NCBI GenBank assembly: GCA_964458495.1
Contig: CAYWJB010000004.1
Coordinates: 62,001 to 126,000, forward strand
Direction of reading: 5' to 3'
DNA: 64,000 nucleotides
Source of the DNA: JANWVO01 sp964458495
GTDB lineage: Bacteria > Acidobacteriota > Terriglobia > Bryobacterales > Bryobacteraceae
Made by a program: the position numbers and the translations under genes
Shown here: one piece after another, positions 8,182 to 15,076 of the stretch
Layout: every line of letters begins with the position of its first letter
Position numbering within the stretch: position 1 is the first letter of the stretch
Notes under the pieces: generated by a model
Seen by the model: the letters and a program-made list of their open reading frames with translations, nothing else
What the model was told of the DNA's origin: nothing
Database searches by the model: none

Positions 8182-9471
8182 TCAGCTGACGACGTACGGG
8201 GCGCGGTAATCGCGCGAGATGAGCTTGTTGGCCTCGGCATCGGCGCCGAAGTTGCGCGCCGCATCGTTCCAGTGCAGCACCCGCCCCACGCGGTAGCTCA
8301 CATTGGCCATGTGGACAAGGATCACACTGGTGGCGCCGATCTCGATGTCCGCCGTCAGGTCCTTGTGGTTGCGTGTGCGGCAGGCGTGGAGGAAATTCTC
8401 CATGTGCAGGACGGTGGTGTTCTTGCCCCGCTCGGCTTTCACGTCCGCCACCAGTTCGTTCTTCTCGCCCTTGTAGACCTGGTAGCCGCGCTCGTCGAGC
8501 CACATCCACCCGTCGCCGCCGAAATAGAGGTTGCCGACCGGATACGTGCCCACCGGTTGCCCGCCTTCGGGGCCGGTCAGCAGGCCGCGAACTTCAAACG
8601 TGATCTGTTTCGCGCCATAGGAGAAGCTCGCGTGCTGCGTGTTGGGCGTCTCCTGATCATCGTCATAGACGAACTTGCCGCCCGTGGAAACCGCCGTTTG
8701 CGGCAGCCCGATGTCGCCCAAGGCCCAGCGGCAGAGATCCATCTCGTGAATGCCCTGGTTGCCGATATCGCCGTTGCCCGTGTCCCAGAACCAGTGCCAG
8801 TTGTACGCGAAGCGGTTCTTCGTGTAGGGGCGCATGGGCGCAGGACCCAGGAACAGGTCCCAATCGAGCCCCGGCGGCACCGGCTCGGGCGGCGTCTTGC
8901 CGATCGAGCGGCGCCGCTTGAAGCACAGTCCCTTGGCCATGTACAACGGGCCGATAATGCCGTTCTGCAACTCCTGGATGGCGCGGATCTTGTGCGGTGT
9001 CGAGCGGCTCTGCGAGCCGATCTGCACCATGCGCTTCGTCTGGCGCGCCACTTCGATCATCTTCCAGGCTTCGTAGATGTTGTGGCTGGCGGGTTTCTCG
9101 CAGTAGACGTCCTTGCCCGCCCGGCACGCCCAGATCGTCGCCAGCGCGTGCCAGTGGTTCGGCGTCGCAATCGACACCGCGTCCACCTCTTTGCTGTCGA
9201 ACATCTTGCGCATGTCGGTGAACTCTTCGGACTTCGGCGCGCCCGCCTTGGCCAGGATCGATTGCGCCCGCTCCCGCGCCGCCTGGTTCACGTCGCACAG
9301 GCCCGTGATCTGCGCCGACGGGATTTGAAGGAACGATTGAACGTGATCGCGCCCGCGCCCGCCGATGCCGATCACGCCGATCCGGATCCTGTCGTTGGCG
9401 CCGACCACGCGCGTGGCCGCCAGCGCCACCGTCGCGCCCTGGAAAAAATGCCGCCGTGTCCACATGCTCAT
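8182..9471 (-). CDS. Tat-exported Gfo/Idh/MocA-family oxidoreductase
   Basis: 429 residues. The N terminus has a twin-arginine signal (TRRHFFQGATVALAA), so the folded protein is probably exported with its NAD(P) cofactor. The Rossmann motif GVIGIGGRGRDH follows at about residue 33. EKPASHN corresponds to the conserved EKP segment of the family, and the C-terminal alpha/beta domain (GDIGNQGIHEMDLCRWALG) supplies the catalytic histidine region. Family members oxidise sugars, inositols or related polyols; the specific substrate is unknown. A strong AGGAGG site precedes the ATG at 9471. Such Tat-exported members are typical of Acidobacteria and Planctomycetes. Confidence 0.88.
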   Translation of the reverse strand: MSMWTRRHFFQGATVALAATRVVGANDRIRIGVIGIGGRGRDHVQSFLQIPSAQITGLCDVNQAARERAQSILAKAGAPKSEEFTDMRKMFDSKEVDAVSIATPNHWHALATIWACRAGKDVYCEKPASHNIYEAWKMIEVARQTKRMVQIGSQSRSTPHKIRAIQELQNGIIGPLYMAKGLCFKRRRSIGKTPPEPVPPGLDWDLFLGPAPMRPYTKNRFAYNWHWFWDTGNGDIGNQGIHEMDLCRWALGDIGLPQTAVSTGGKFVYDDDQETPNTQHASFSYGAKQITFEVRGLLTGPEGGQPVGTYPVGNLYFGGDGWMWLDERGYQVYKGEKNELVADVKAERGKNTTVLHMENFLHACRTRNHKDLTADIEIGATSVILVHMANVSYRVGRVLHWNDAARNFGADAEANKLISRDYRAPYVVS

Positions 9472-9662
9472 AGGTCCGGCCTCCTCGCACCTGAGAGTAC
9501 GCTACGAAAATATCACGCCACCAGACACGGCCGCAGGATCAGCGCCTGTTTGCAGAACTTTTACGCCTTCGTTGCAACCTGGGCGGTGCCGTGCGCTTCA
9601 ATACAAGGGAGGCAGTGCAGGGCCCTGCCGCTGGGACCAAAAGGGAAGGAGTCAGAGGAAAC

Positions 9663-10889
9663 ATGATTCGGCATCTGAGGTGGCTCGCAGCCATCGCGCT
9701 TTCCAGCGCGGTCTGGGCCAACAGCGGCGGCGCGCCGCCGCAGCTCACCGGTGCGCCCGGCGAGGGCACCTGTACCGCATGCCATGGGGCGACGGCGAAC
9801 GCGGGTCCCGGCAGCCTCCAGATCCGTTTCGACGGCGCCACCAACTGGGTGCCTGGCCAGGCGGTGAAAGTGAAGGTGACCCTGGCGGATCCGAACGCCT
9901 CTCGTTGGGGTTTCCAGCTCACCGCGCGGGCGGCTTCAAACCCTAACCAGATGGCGGGCAGTTTCCGCATCATTGAAAACACCACGCAGTTCGCCTCTGG
10001 CGCGCCTGCCGGGCTGCAGTATGTGACGCATACGTTGACCGGCACCCGTCCGGGGACAACAGGTTCGGTTTCCTGGGAGGTGGAGTGGACGCCGCCTGCC
10101 GATGCCGGCTTCGGCGACGTGATCTTTTATGCTTCCGGCAACGCCGCCAACGGCAACGGCCAGGCCGATCTCGGCGACCGCATCTATACCACCACGTTCA
10201 CGGGCTCTCCCGGCACGCCGGTCACAGGGCTGACGCGCGTGCTGCCGCAGCTCGCCTTCGGCACGTCCAGCACTCTCGGCAACTGGTCGACTTCCGTGTA
10301 TCTGCACAACGCGTCCGGCGCTCCGGTTCAGGCGACGGTCCGGTTTTTCGACGTGAACGGCGCGCCGCTGACCGTGCCGGGCCTGAACGCGTCTTCGGTT
10401 CCCGTGAATCTTGGGGCGCGCGGAACCGCAGTGGTGGAGGCGCCGAACCTCGGCCCGCTTACCCAGGGATCAATCGCCGTGGAGGCGCCGGACACCGTGA
10501 TCGGTTACGGGATCTTCCGCCAAGCTCTGCAAGGGGTCAACGCCCAGGAGGGCGTCGTGCCCTTCTCGTCGAGCACATCCACCGGCGCCACCATCGTCTT
10601 CGACGAGACGGACTTCGTCACTGCCGTTGCCGTGCTGAATCCCGGTTCGGCGGCGGTGATGGTGACTGTGCGCGCGCGCGATGCTGCAGGCGCCGAGATC
10701 GGCGCCTTCACTCTGAACCTGAACCCGAAGCAGCGCGAAGCCTTTGCTGTCCGCGACCGCCCGGAGATGACGCTCGTGCAGGGCAAGCGCGGCGTGCTCG
10801 AATTCAGCTCGAGCGGCGGCCCGGTGAGCGTGCTTGGCCTGCGCTTCAACCAGCTCGCCTTCACCTCCATCCTGCCCGTAGAACAGTGA
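9663..10889 (+). CDS. Secreted protein with choice-of-anchor V/Reeler-like domain and CxxCH motif
   Basis: 408 residues with a cleavable signal peptide (IRHLRWLAAIALSSAVWA). Directly after it lies a domain opening with GAPGEGTCTACHG, the CxxCHG signature of the choice-of-anchor V (reelin-like) family, and ending near residue 185 (DRIYTTTF). The C-terminal 200 residues form two immunoglobulin-like repeats with the phrase STSVYLHNASGAPVQATVRF, a type of module I associate with Solibacter-like genomes. The CxxCH could bind haem or be a disulfide; this is not decidable here. The ATG at 9663 is chosen for its AGAGGAAAC ribosome site rather than an upstream in-frame ATG at 9591. Confidence 0.75.
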   Translation: MIRHLRWLAAIALSSAVWANSGGAPPQLTGAPGEGTCTACHGATANAGPGSLQIRFDGATNWVPGQAVKVKVTLADPNASRWGFQLTARAASNPNQMAGSFRIIENTTQFASGAPAGLQYVTHTLTGTRPGTTGSVSWEVEWTPPADAGFGDVIFYASGNAANGNGQADLGDRIYTTTFTGSPGTPVTGLTRVLPQLAFGTSSTLGNWSTSVYLHNASGAPVQATVRFFDVNGAPLTVPGLNASSVPVNLGARGTAVVEAPNLGPLTQGSIAVEAPDTVIGYGIFRQALQGVNAQEGVVPFSSSTSTGATIVFDETDFVTAVAVLNPGSAAVMVTVRARDAAGAEIGAFTLNLNPKQREAFAVRDRPEMTLVQGKRGVLEFSSSGGPVSVLGLRFNQLAFTSILPVEQ

Positions 10890-11000
10890 TGCAGGGACAG
10901 CGGTGCGCCTCTTCCCCGTCCGCTGACCTGTTTCGGCCGGCCGCTGCCGGGGCAGGACGCGCGGCGGCCGGCACGCGTCACTGTGGCCCCTGCCGCCGGA

Positions 11001-12359
11001 TCATTTGAAAACGACCGTGGATTCCGCCCCGAATTTCCGGTAATTCCGGAACACAATCTCGTTCTTCGAGCAGTTCACCGTGCCGCGCTCGCAGCCGCGC
11101 GTCTCCGCGCGCACCGGCAGCAGCAGCGAGGCGCTGCCAACCGTGACGGCGCCCATCTCCACCGTGCATTCGGCCTTGTCTTGCGGGAAGGAGGAAGGGA
11201 TCGAAACGGCCCTTTGCTCGATCCGCAGCACGCGGTGCGTCTCCTCGTCGATCCAGATGCGCCCCTTCTGCGCGGGCTTCAGGCGCTCGCCCGCGGGAGA
11301 AACCAAAACCCAGTGGGAATGGTCCGGGCGGATGGCGAACTCGAACAGCACGGCGCGGCGCCCGCCCACGGTTTCGCCGCCCAGCCGCACAAACGCCGCG
11401 CGTGTGGCAGGGCTGAGGATGTCGGAGGCGGTGGTCAAAAACTCGCCCGTGGACCACGTGCCGGTAGTCTCCGGTCCGCCTTGCAGCGGCCGTCCGTTCA
11501 GGCGCACGTTGCGGTATTCCTCCTTGCCTCCCGACCAGGCGACCTCCGCCTCGATCACGTCGATGCGGTTCCACGACGCCTCGTTGTTGAAGCTCGCCCA
11601 GCGGGTGACCACCTGATCGACGAGGAAGTCAGGCATCGCCGCTTCCATTTCAGCCAGCGCGGCGCGCGCCTTGGCGATCACGGGATCAGCCTCCGGCTCC
11701 GGTTCCTCTTCAGGTTGCGCGGGTGCTGCGGGCTTGGCGGGCGCGGCAGCCGGCGGCGCCGCCGGAGGCGCGCTTGCGGGGGCGCCATCCGGTGCTGCGG
11801 TTTCAATGGGCCGCGAGGCCGCCTCGCGCTCGGCAGGCGTGCCCTGGCGCAGACAGACTACCGTCCGAGCCGTCTCGGGATCGATGGCGTCGCACTGCAC
11901 TTCCAGCTGATCGCCCGGCTTAAGAAGGGAGTCGCGCACGGACTCGCCCTTCTTGTCCTTGAACTGCGTCTTCGCCAGCAGGCGGAAGCGCAGCAAGCCC
12001 TGATCGTGCGTGTCGAGAACCAGCTCCTTCTCCGAAATCCGGCGCAGCGTGCCCTCGAACTTTTCGATCTCGCCCTTCTTCGCCCCCTCCTTCGGCTTCC
12101 GTTTGGGCCACGGCACGCGCGGCATGGGGATGCCGCCGGGACCGCGCGGGCCAGGATAGGGATACGTCTCAGGCGGATATTGCCCGGGAGGGTACTGTCC
12201 CGGAGGGTATTGGCCGGGCGGATACTGCCCCGGAGGATATTGACCGGGAGGGTACTGCCCCGGAGGGTATTGACCGGGCGGATACTGGCCGGGCGCTGTC
12301 TGCGCCGGCAGCCATGCCACAGCCATCAGCACGGCCAAGCAGAAACGCGGCCACGACAT
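11001..12359 (-). CDS. Exported hypothetical protein with GQYPP repeats
   Basis: 452 residues. A signal peptide (MSWPRFCLAVLMAVAWLPAQT) is followed by eight tandem GQYPP pentapeptides (about residues 23-62) and a Pro/Gly-rich stretch. A basic-acidic region with a small beta domain follows (EGTLRRISEKELVLDT, DQLEVQC), then an Ala/Pro linker (residues 180-220). The C-terminal domain of about 220 residues resembles the beta-sheet surface proteins common in acidobacteria (FLVDQVVTRWAS; VLRIEQRAV). I do not recognise a function. The ATG at 12359 is chosen because it has a GGAGGAGAG site and begins the signal peptide. The tyrosine/proline repeat may be flexible or wall-interacting. Confidence 0.75.
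   Translation of the reverse strand: MSWPRFCLAVLMAVAWLPAQTAPGQYPPGQYPPGQYPPGQYPPGQYPPGQYPPGQYPPGQYPPETYPYPGPRGPGGIPMPRVPWPKRKPKEGAKKGEIEKFEGTLRRISEKELVLDTHDQGLLRFRLLAKTQFKDKKGESVRDSLLKPGDQLEVQCDAIDPETARTVVCLRQGTPAEREAASRPIETAAPDGAPASAPPAAPPAAAPAKPAAPAQPEEEPEPEADPVIAKARAALAEMEAAMPDFLVDQVVTRWASFNNEASWNRIDVIEAEVAWSGGKEEYRNVRLNGRPLQGGPETTGTWSTGEFLTTASDILSPATRAAFVRLGGETVGGRRAVLFEFAIRPDHSHWVLVSPAGERLKPAQKGRIWIDEETHRVLRIEQRAVSIPSSFPQDKAECTVEMGAVTVGSASLLLPVRAETRGCERGTVNCSKNEIVFRNYRKFGAESTVVFK
12172..12291. repeat. Eight tandem 15-bp units encoding GQYPP
   Basis: Eight in-frame 15-base units, variants of GGMGGRTAYTGNCCS on the plus strand, lie near the 5' end of the minus-strand gene at 11001-12359. 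Units 2-4 and 6-8 share the same order of variants, which shows a 60-base higher-order duplication on top of the 15-base period. Amino-acid identity is perfect while third positions vary, so the peptide is probably under selection. Confidence 0.95.
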
Positions 12360-12449
12360 CGCTCTCCTCCCCTGCCCGTTCATGCCTGACTCGATCCTAC
12401 GTGAGCGCGACCCGGCGGTCAACAACAGCTCCGTATACTTGGAAGCATC

Positions 12450-12827
12450 ATGGACGTGGAATGGGTACGGGCGATCTGCCTGTCTCTACCCGGTGTCACG
12501 GAAGAGATCCTCTGGGGCGGCGATCTCGTGTTCAAGGTCGCCGGCAGGATGTTCTGCGTGGCATCGCTCGAGCCGGGAGGCGTGTGGCTGTCGCTGAAGG
12601 CGGGCGAGGAGGCGTACGCGGAGTTGGTGGAACGACCGGGCATCGTGCCTGCGCCCTACCTGGCGCGGGCGAAGTGGGTGGCGCTGGAGTCCCGGGATGC
12701 GATGGGGCCGGCGGAGCTGAAACAACGGATCGTGCAGTCCTGGAAACTGGTGGCGGGGCGGCTGAACAAGCGCGAACGCGACCGGCTCATGGCCCGGCTG
12801 GAGGCGTCTCCGCTCTCCAGCGAATGA
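12450..12827 (+). CDS. MmcQ/YjbR-family protein
   Basis: 125 residues matching the MmcQ/YjbR (CyaY-like fold) family. It shows the opening helix with LSLPGVTEEI, then DLVFKVAGRMFCVAS, the LSLKAGEEAY segment and a closing KWVALE...ELKQRIVQSWKLV helix. Members are small alpha/beta proteins proposed to bind DNA; no catalytic activity is established. The ATG at 12450 follows an AAGCATC spacer without a strong ribosome site. The 3' end overlaps the convergent hydrolase gene by about 40 bases. Confidence 0.85.
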   Translation: MDVEWVRAICLSLPGVTEEILWGGDLVFKVAGRMFCVASLEPGGVWLSLKAGEEAYAELVERPGIVPAPYLARAKWVALESRDAMGPAELKQRIVQSWKLVAGRLNKRERDRLMARLEASPLSSE

Positions 12828-13542
12828 TCTCGGCGCGGATGGTGGCCTCGACGATAGCCCACACGGCGGGGTCGTTGTCCATCTTCCAATGCGAGAGCCC
12901 GATCCGCCGGGCGATGGCCGGATACCCGCTCATGTCCACTTCGCGGAACAGATACGTGAACGGCAGATTGCCGAGGATCCGCGTGCGCGAAGGGTCCGCG
13001 GCGCGGATCGCCGGCTCCCCGCGGATGGGCCCCGGGTCGCGCTGATAGAGGTTCATGGCGCGGGCGACGTTGGGCGGGATGATGTGATCGCGGCGGCCGA
13101 CGCTGTCCACCTGCACGGTGAGACGCACGGGCGCGCCGTGGCGGGCCAAGTCGCGGGCCAGATACACCGCCGCCGCCCCGCCGAAGCTCTGCCCGTAGAA
13201 AACAAGATTCACCGATTCAGTCTCTTCTCTGCTCAGGCGCCCGTCACGGTTGAGGTCCAGACTCTCCAGCAGAATGCGCCGCACCAGCCTGCGGTCGTGG
13301 TTCGAGGCGGTCTCCACGAACAGCTTGTCCGGGGCGGACTCGCGAAGCCGCAGGGCGAGGCGACGGACTCCGCGGCGGTCGTCGTCCCAGCGCTCCCAGC
13401 CGCCCAGAAACCCGATGACCAGCATGGCGCCCCGGGGAAGGGGGACCGGGGCGGACCAGTCCTTCCTCTCGAAGCGCGCGCCCGGTGCGGCGTGCACGGG
13501 CACGGCCAGCAACAGGGCGGCGAGCGCTCCCGGAAGGGTCAT
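12787..13542 (-). CDS. Exported alpha/beta hydrolase-like protein with an EF-hand loop
   Basis: 251 residues with a signal peptide (MTLPGALAALLLAVPVHA). The core has the nucleophile elbow GQSFGG preceded by strand NLVFY, and later DSVGRRDHIIP and a histidine in GLSHWKMDND, consistent with a serine hydrolase triad. Just before the elbow lies a textbook EF-hand calcium loop, DLNRDGRLSREE. The ATG at 13542 overlaps the ppk2 stop by four bases, so it is the last gene of the polyphosphate operon. Substrate unknown; an extracytoplasmic esterase or lipase is the simplest idea. Confidence 0.7.
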   Translation of the reverse strand: MTLPGALAALLLAVPVHAAPGARFERKDWSAPVPLPRGAMLVIGFLGGWERWDDDRRGVRRLALRLRESAPDKLFVETASNHDRRLVRRILLESLDLNRDGRLSREETESVNLVFYGQSFGGAAAVYLARDLARHGAPVRLTVQVDSVGRRDHIIPPNVARAMNLYQRDPGPIRGEPAIRAADPSRTRILGNLPFTYLFREVDMSGYPAIARRIGLSHWKMDNDPAVWAIVEATIRAEIIRWRAETPPAGP

Positions 13543-14276
13543 TTCTTCTTCAGCGGGTCGGCAGGCTCGTATTCGAGCGCCTCGGAGAGCGTCTTCACGA
13601 GCGTCGACAGCACTTTGACGCGAGCGTGGTACTTGTCGTTGCCCTCGACCAGGTGCCACGGCGCGGTGAGCGTGCTTGTCTTCAGCACCATCTCCTCCAC
13701 CGCCTGCTCGTAAGCGTTCCACTTGGCGCGGTTCCGCCAGTCCTCGGCGGTCAGTTTCCAAGCCTTGTAGCCGGTCTTTTCGCGCTCGCGGAAACGCCGC
13801 AATTGTTCATCTCGTGAGATATGGATAAAGAATTTTGCCAGAACGGCGCCAAAATCCGTGAGCTGCCTTTCGAAGGAGTTGATCTCCTTGTAGGCGCGGC
13901 GCCACTCCTCTTCCGCGCAGAAACCCTCCACGCGCTCGACGAGCACGCGCCCGTACCACGAGCGGTCGAAGATGGCGATCTGCCCGCGCGGGGGAAGGCG
14001 GCGCCAGAAGCGGTAAAGGTAGTGGCGCGTCTTGTCCTCGCCTTGCGGTGCGCTGATGGGCCAAACGGTGAAGCCGCGAGGATCGAGCTTCTCGGTGATG
14101 CGGCGGATCGTTCCGCCCTTGCCGGCCGCATCCCAGCCCTCGAACACGATGACCACGGGGCGTTTCTGCTGATAGACCTGCCAGCCCAGTTCCCGCAGCT
14201 GGATCTGCCTCCGCGCCAGCTGCACCATGTACTCGTCGCGGGGGACCGCCAGAGTCAGGTCAAGCGACTTCAGCAT
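13539..14276 (-). CDS. Polyphosphate kinase 2 family protein (catalytic-type domain)
   Basis: 245 residues, one PPK2 domain. Walker A GWDAAGKGG lies at about residues 47-55, the lid-side motif KLDPRGFTVWPI follows, and the Walker B-type motif FDRSWYGRVLVERVEGF is complete. PPK2 enzymes transfer phosphate between polyphosphate and nucleotides. The MLKSLDL start at 14276 overlaps the stop of the upstream ppk2 by one base (TGATG). Together the two genes resemble the halves of a two-domain class II PPK2 (polyphosphate:AMP phosphotransferase) encoded separately; this one corresponds to the half with the more canonical catalytic residues. Alternatively it acts alone on NDPs or NMPs. Confidence 0.9.
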   Translation of the reverse strand: MLKSLDLTLAVPRDEYMVQLARRQIQLRELGWQVYQQKRPVVIVFEGWDAAGKGGTIRRITEKLDPRGFTVWPISAPQGEDKTRHYLYRFWRRLPPRGQIAIFDRSWYGRVLVERVEGFCAEEEWRRAYKEINSFERQLTDFGAVLAKFFIHISRDEQLRRFREREKTGYKAWKLTAEDWRNRAKWNAYEQAVEEMVLKTSTLTAPWHLVEGNDKYHARVKVLSTLVKTLSEALEYEPADPLKKK

Positions 14277-15076
14277 CAGGCGCCTCCGTTCTCCTCGCCG
14301 CTGACGCTCTGCATCACGCGCCGCAACTCGGCATCCCGCTGGTTCGGCGCCTGGACGGGCGGCGCCGCGCCGCCAAGCGTCTTCTCCAGCGCCGAAATGA
14401 TGGTCTGAAAGACCTTGCGGCGCGCATAGCGGCGGCATGTCGCCTCGACGATCGTCCACGGAGCGTATTCGCTCTCCGTGCGCTCCAGCATCTCCTCGGC
14501 GGCGGCCAGCCACTCGCCGTACTGTTCGTGCCGCTTCCAGTCCTCCTTTGTGATTCGCCAGCTTTCCAGCGGATCTTTCGAGATCTTTTCAAATCTTTTT
14601 TTCTGCTCTTTCTTGCTGATGTGGAACCAGAATTTCAGGATCGTCGTCCCGTCGTCGGCCAGCATCCGCTCGAATTCGGCGATGTCCAGGTAGGCCTTCC
14701 GCCATTCCCTTTTCGGGACCAGCTTTTCCACCCGGTCGTCCAGCACCCGCCGGTACCAGGAGTGGTCGAAGATCGCCATCTCTCCGCGGTTGGGCACTTT
14801 GACCCAGAACCGCCACAGCCAGGGATATTCCTGTTCGTAGGTGCGCGGCGGAGTGATGGTGTAGAGCCGGAAGCCGCGCGCATCCAGCCGGGCAGTCAGT
14901 GTGGAGATGGCGCCGCCCTTGCCCGCGGCCTCCCACCCTTCAAAGAGAAAGATGGAGGACTTGCCGTGGTCCCAGCACGCCTTCTCCAGATCGAAGAGGC
15001 GCCGCTGCAGCGCGGGCAACTCCCGCTCCCAGGTCTCGCGCCCGAGCCTGCGGTTCAGGTTGACGTTTTCGAGCAT
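14276..15076 (-). CDS. Polyphosphate kinase 2 family protein (divergent domain)
   Basis: 266 residues, one PPK2 domain with Walker A GWEAAGKGG (about residues 47-55). The Walker B region is altered to FDHSWYRRVLDDRV, where most catalytic PPK2s have DRSWYGRVLVERV. A Lys-rich patch (SKKEQKKRFEK) follows. The changes suggest a regulatory or differently specialised partner of the next gene, as in the N-terminal domain of class II PPK2 enzymes. The 5' end overlaps ppk1 by 22 bases and the 3' end overlaps the second ppk2 by one, so all three should be translated from one message. Confidence 0.9.
   Translation of the reverse strand: MLENVNLNRRLGRETWERELPALQRRLFDLEKACWDHGKSSIFLFEGWEAAGKGGAISTLTARLDARGFRLYTITPPRTYEQEYPWLWRFWVKVPNRGEMAIFDHSWYRRVLDDRVEKLVPKREWRKAYLDIAEFERMLADDGTTILKFWFHISKKEQKKRFEKISKDPLESWRITKEDWKRHEQYGEWLAAAEEMLERTESEYAPWTIVEATCRRYARRKVFQTIISALEKTLGGAAPPVQAPNQRDAELRRVMQSVSGEENGGA

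Noticed and set aside
9480..9662. CTGAGA-like stretch as a TPP riboswitch
   Set aside because: Only a fragment resembling one motif is present; the other THI-box elements and stems are missing.
6496..9666. A plus-strand open frame of over 1000 codons
   Set aside because: It runs antisense through hypF, the VOC gene and the Gfo/Idh/MocA gene, all of which match known families. Its composition (His, Arg, Gln, Ala rich) is typical of GC-driven shadow frames.
12172..12291. Tandem repeat as a possible CRISPR array
   Set aside because: Units are contiguous, 15 bases long, in frame with a gene and have no spacers.
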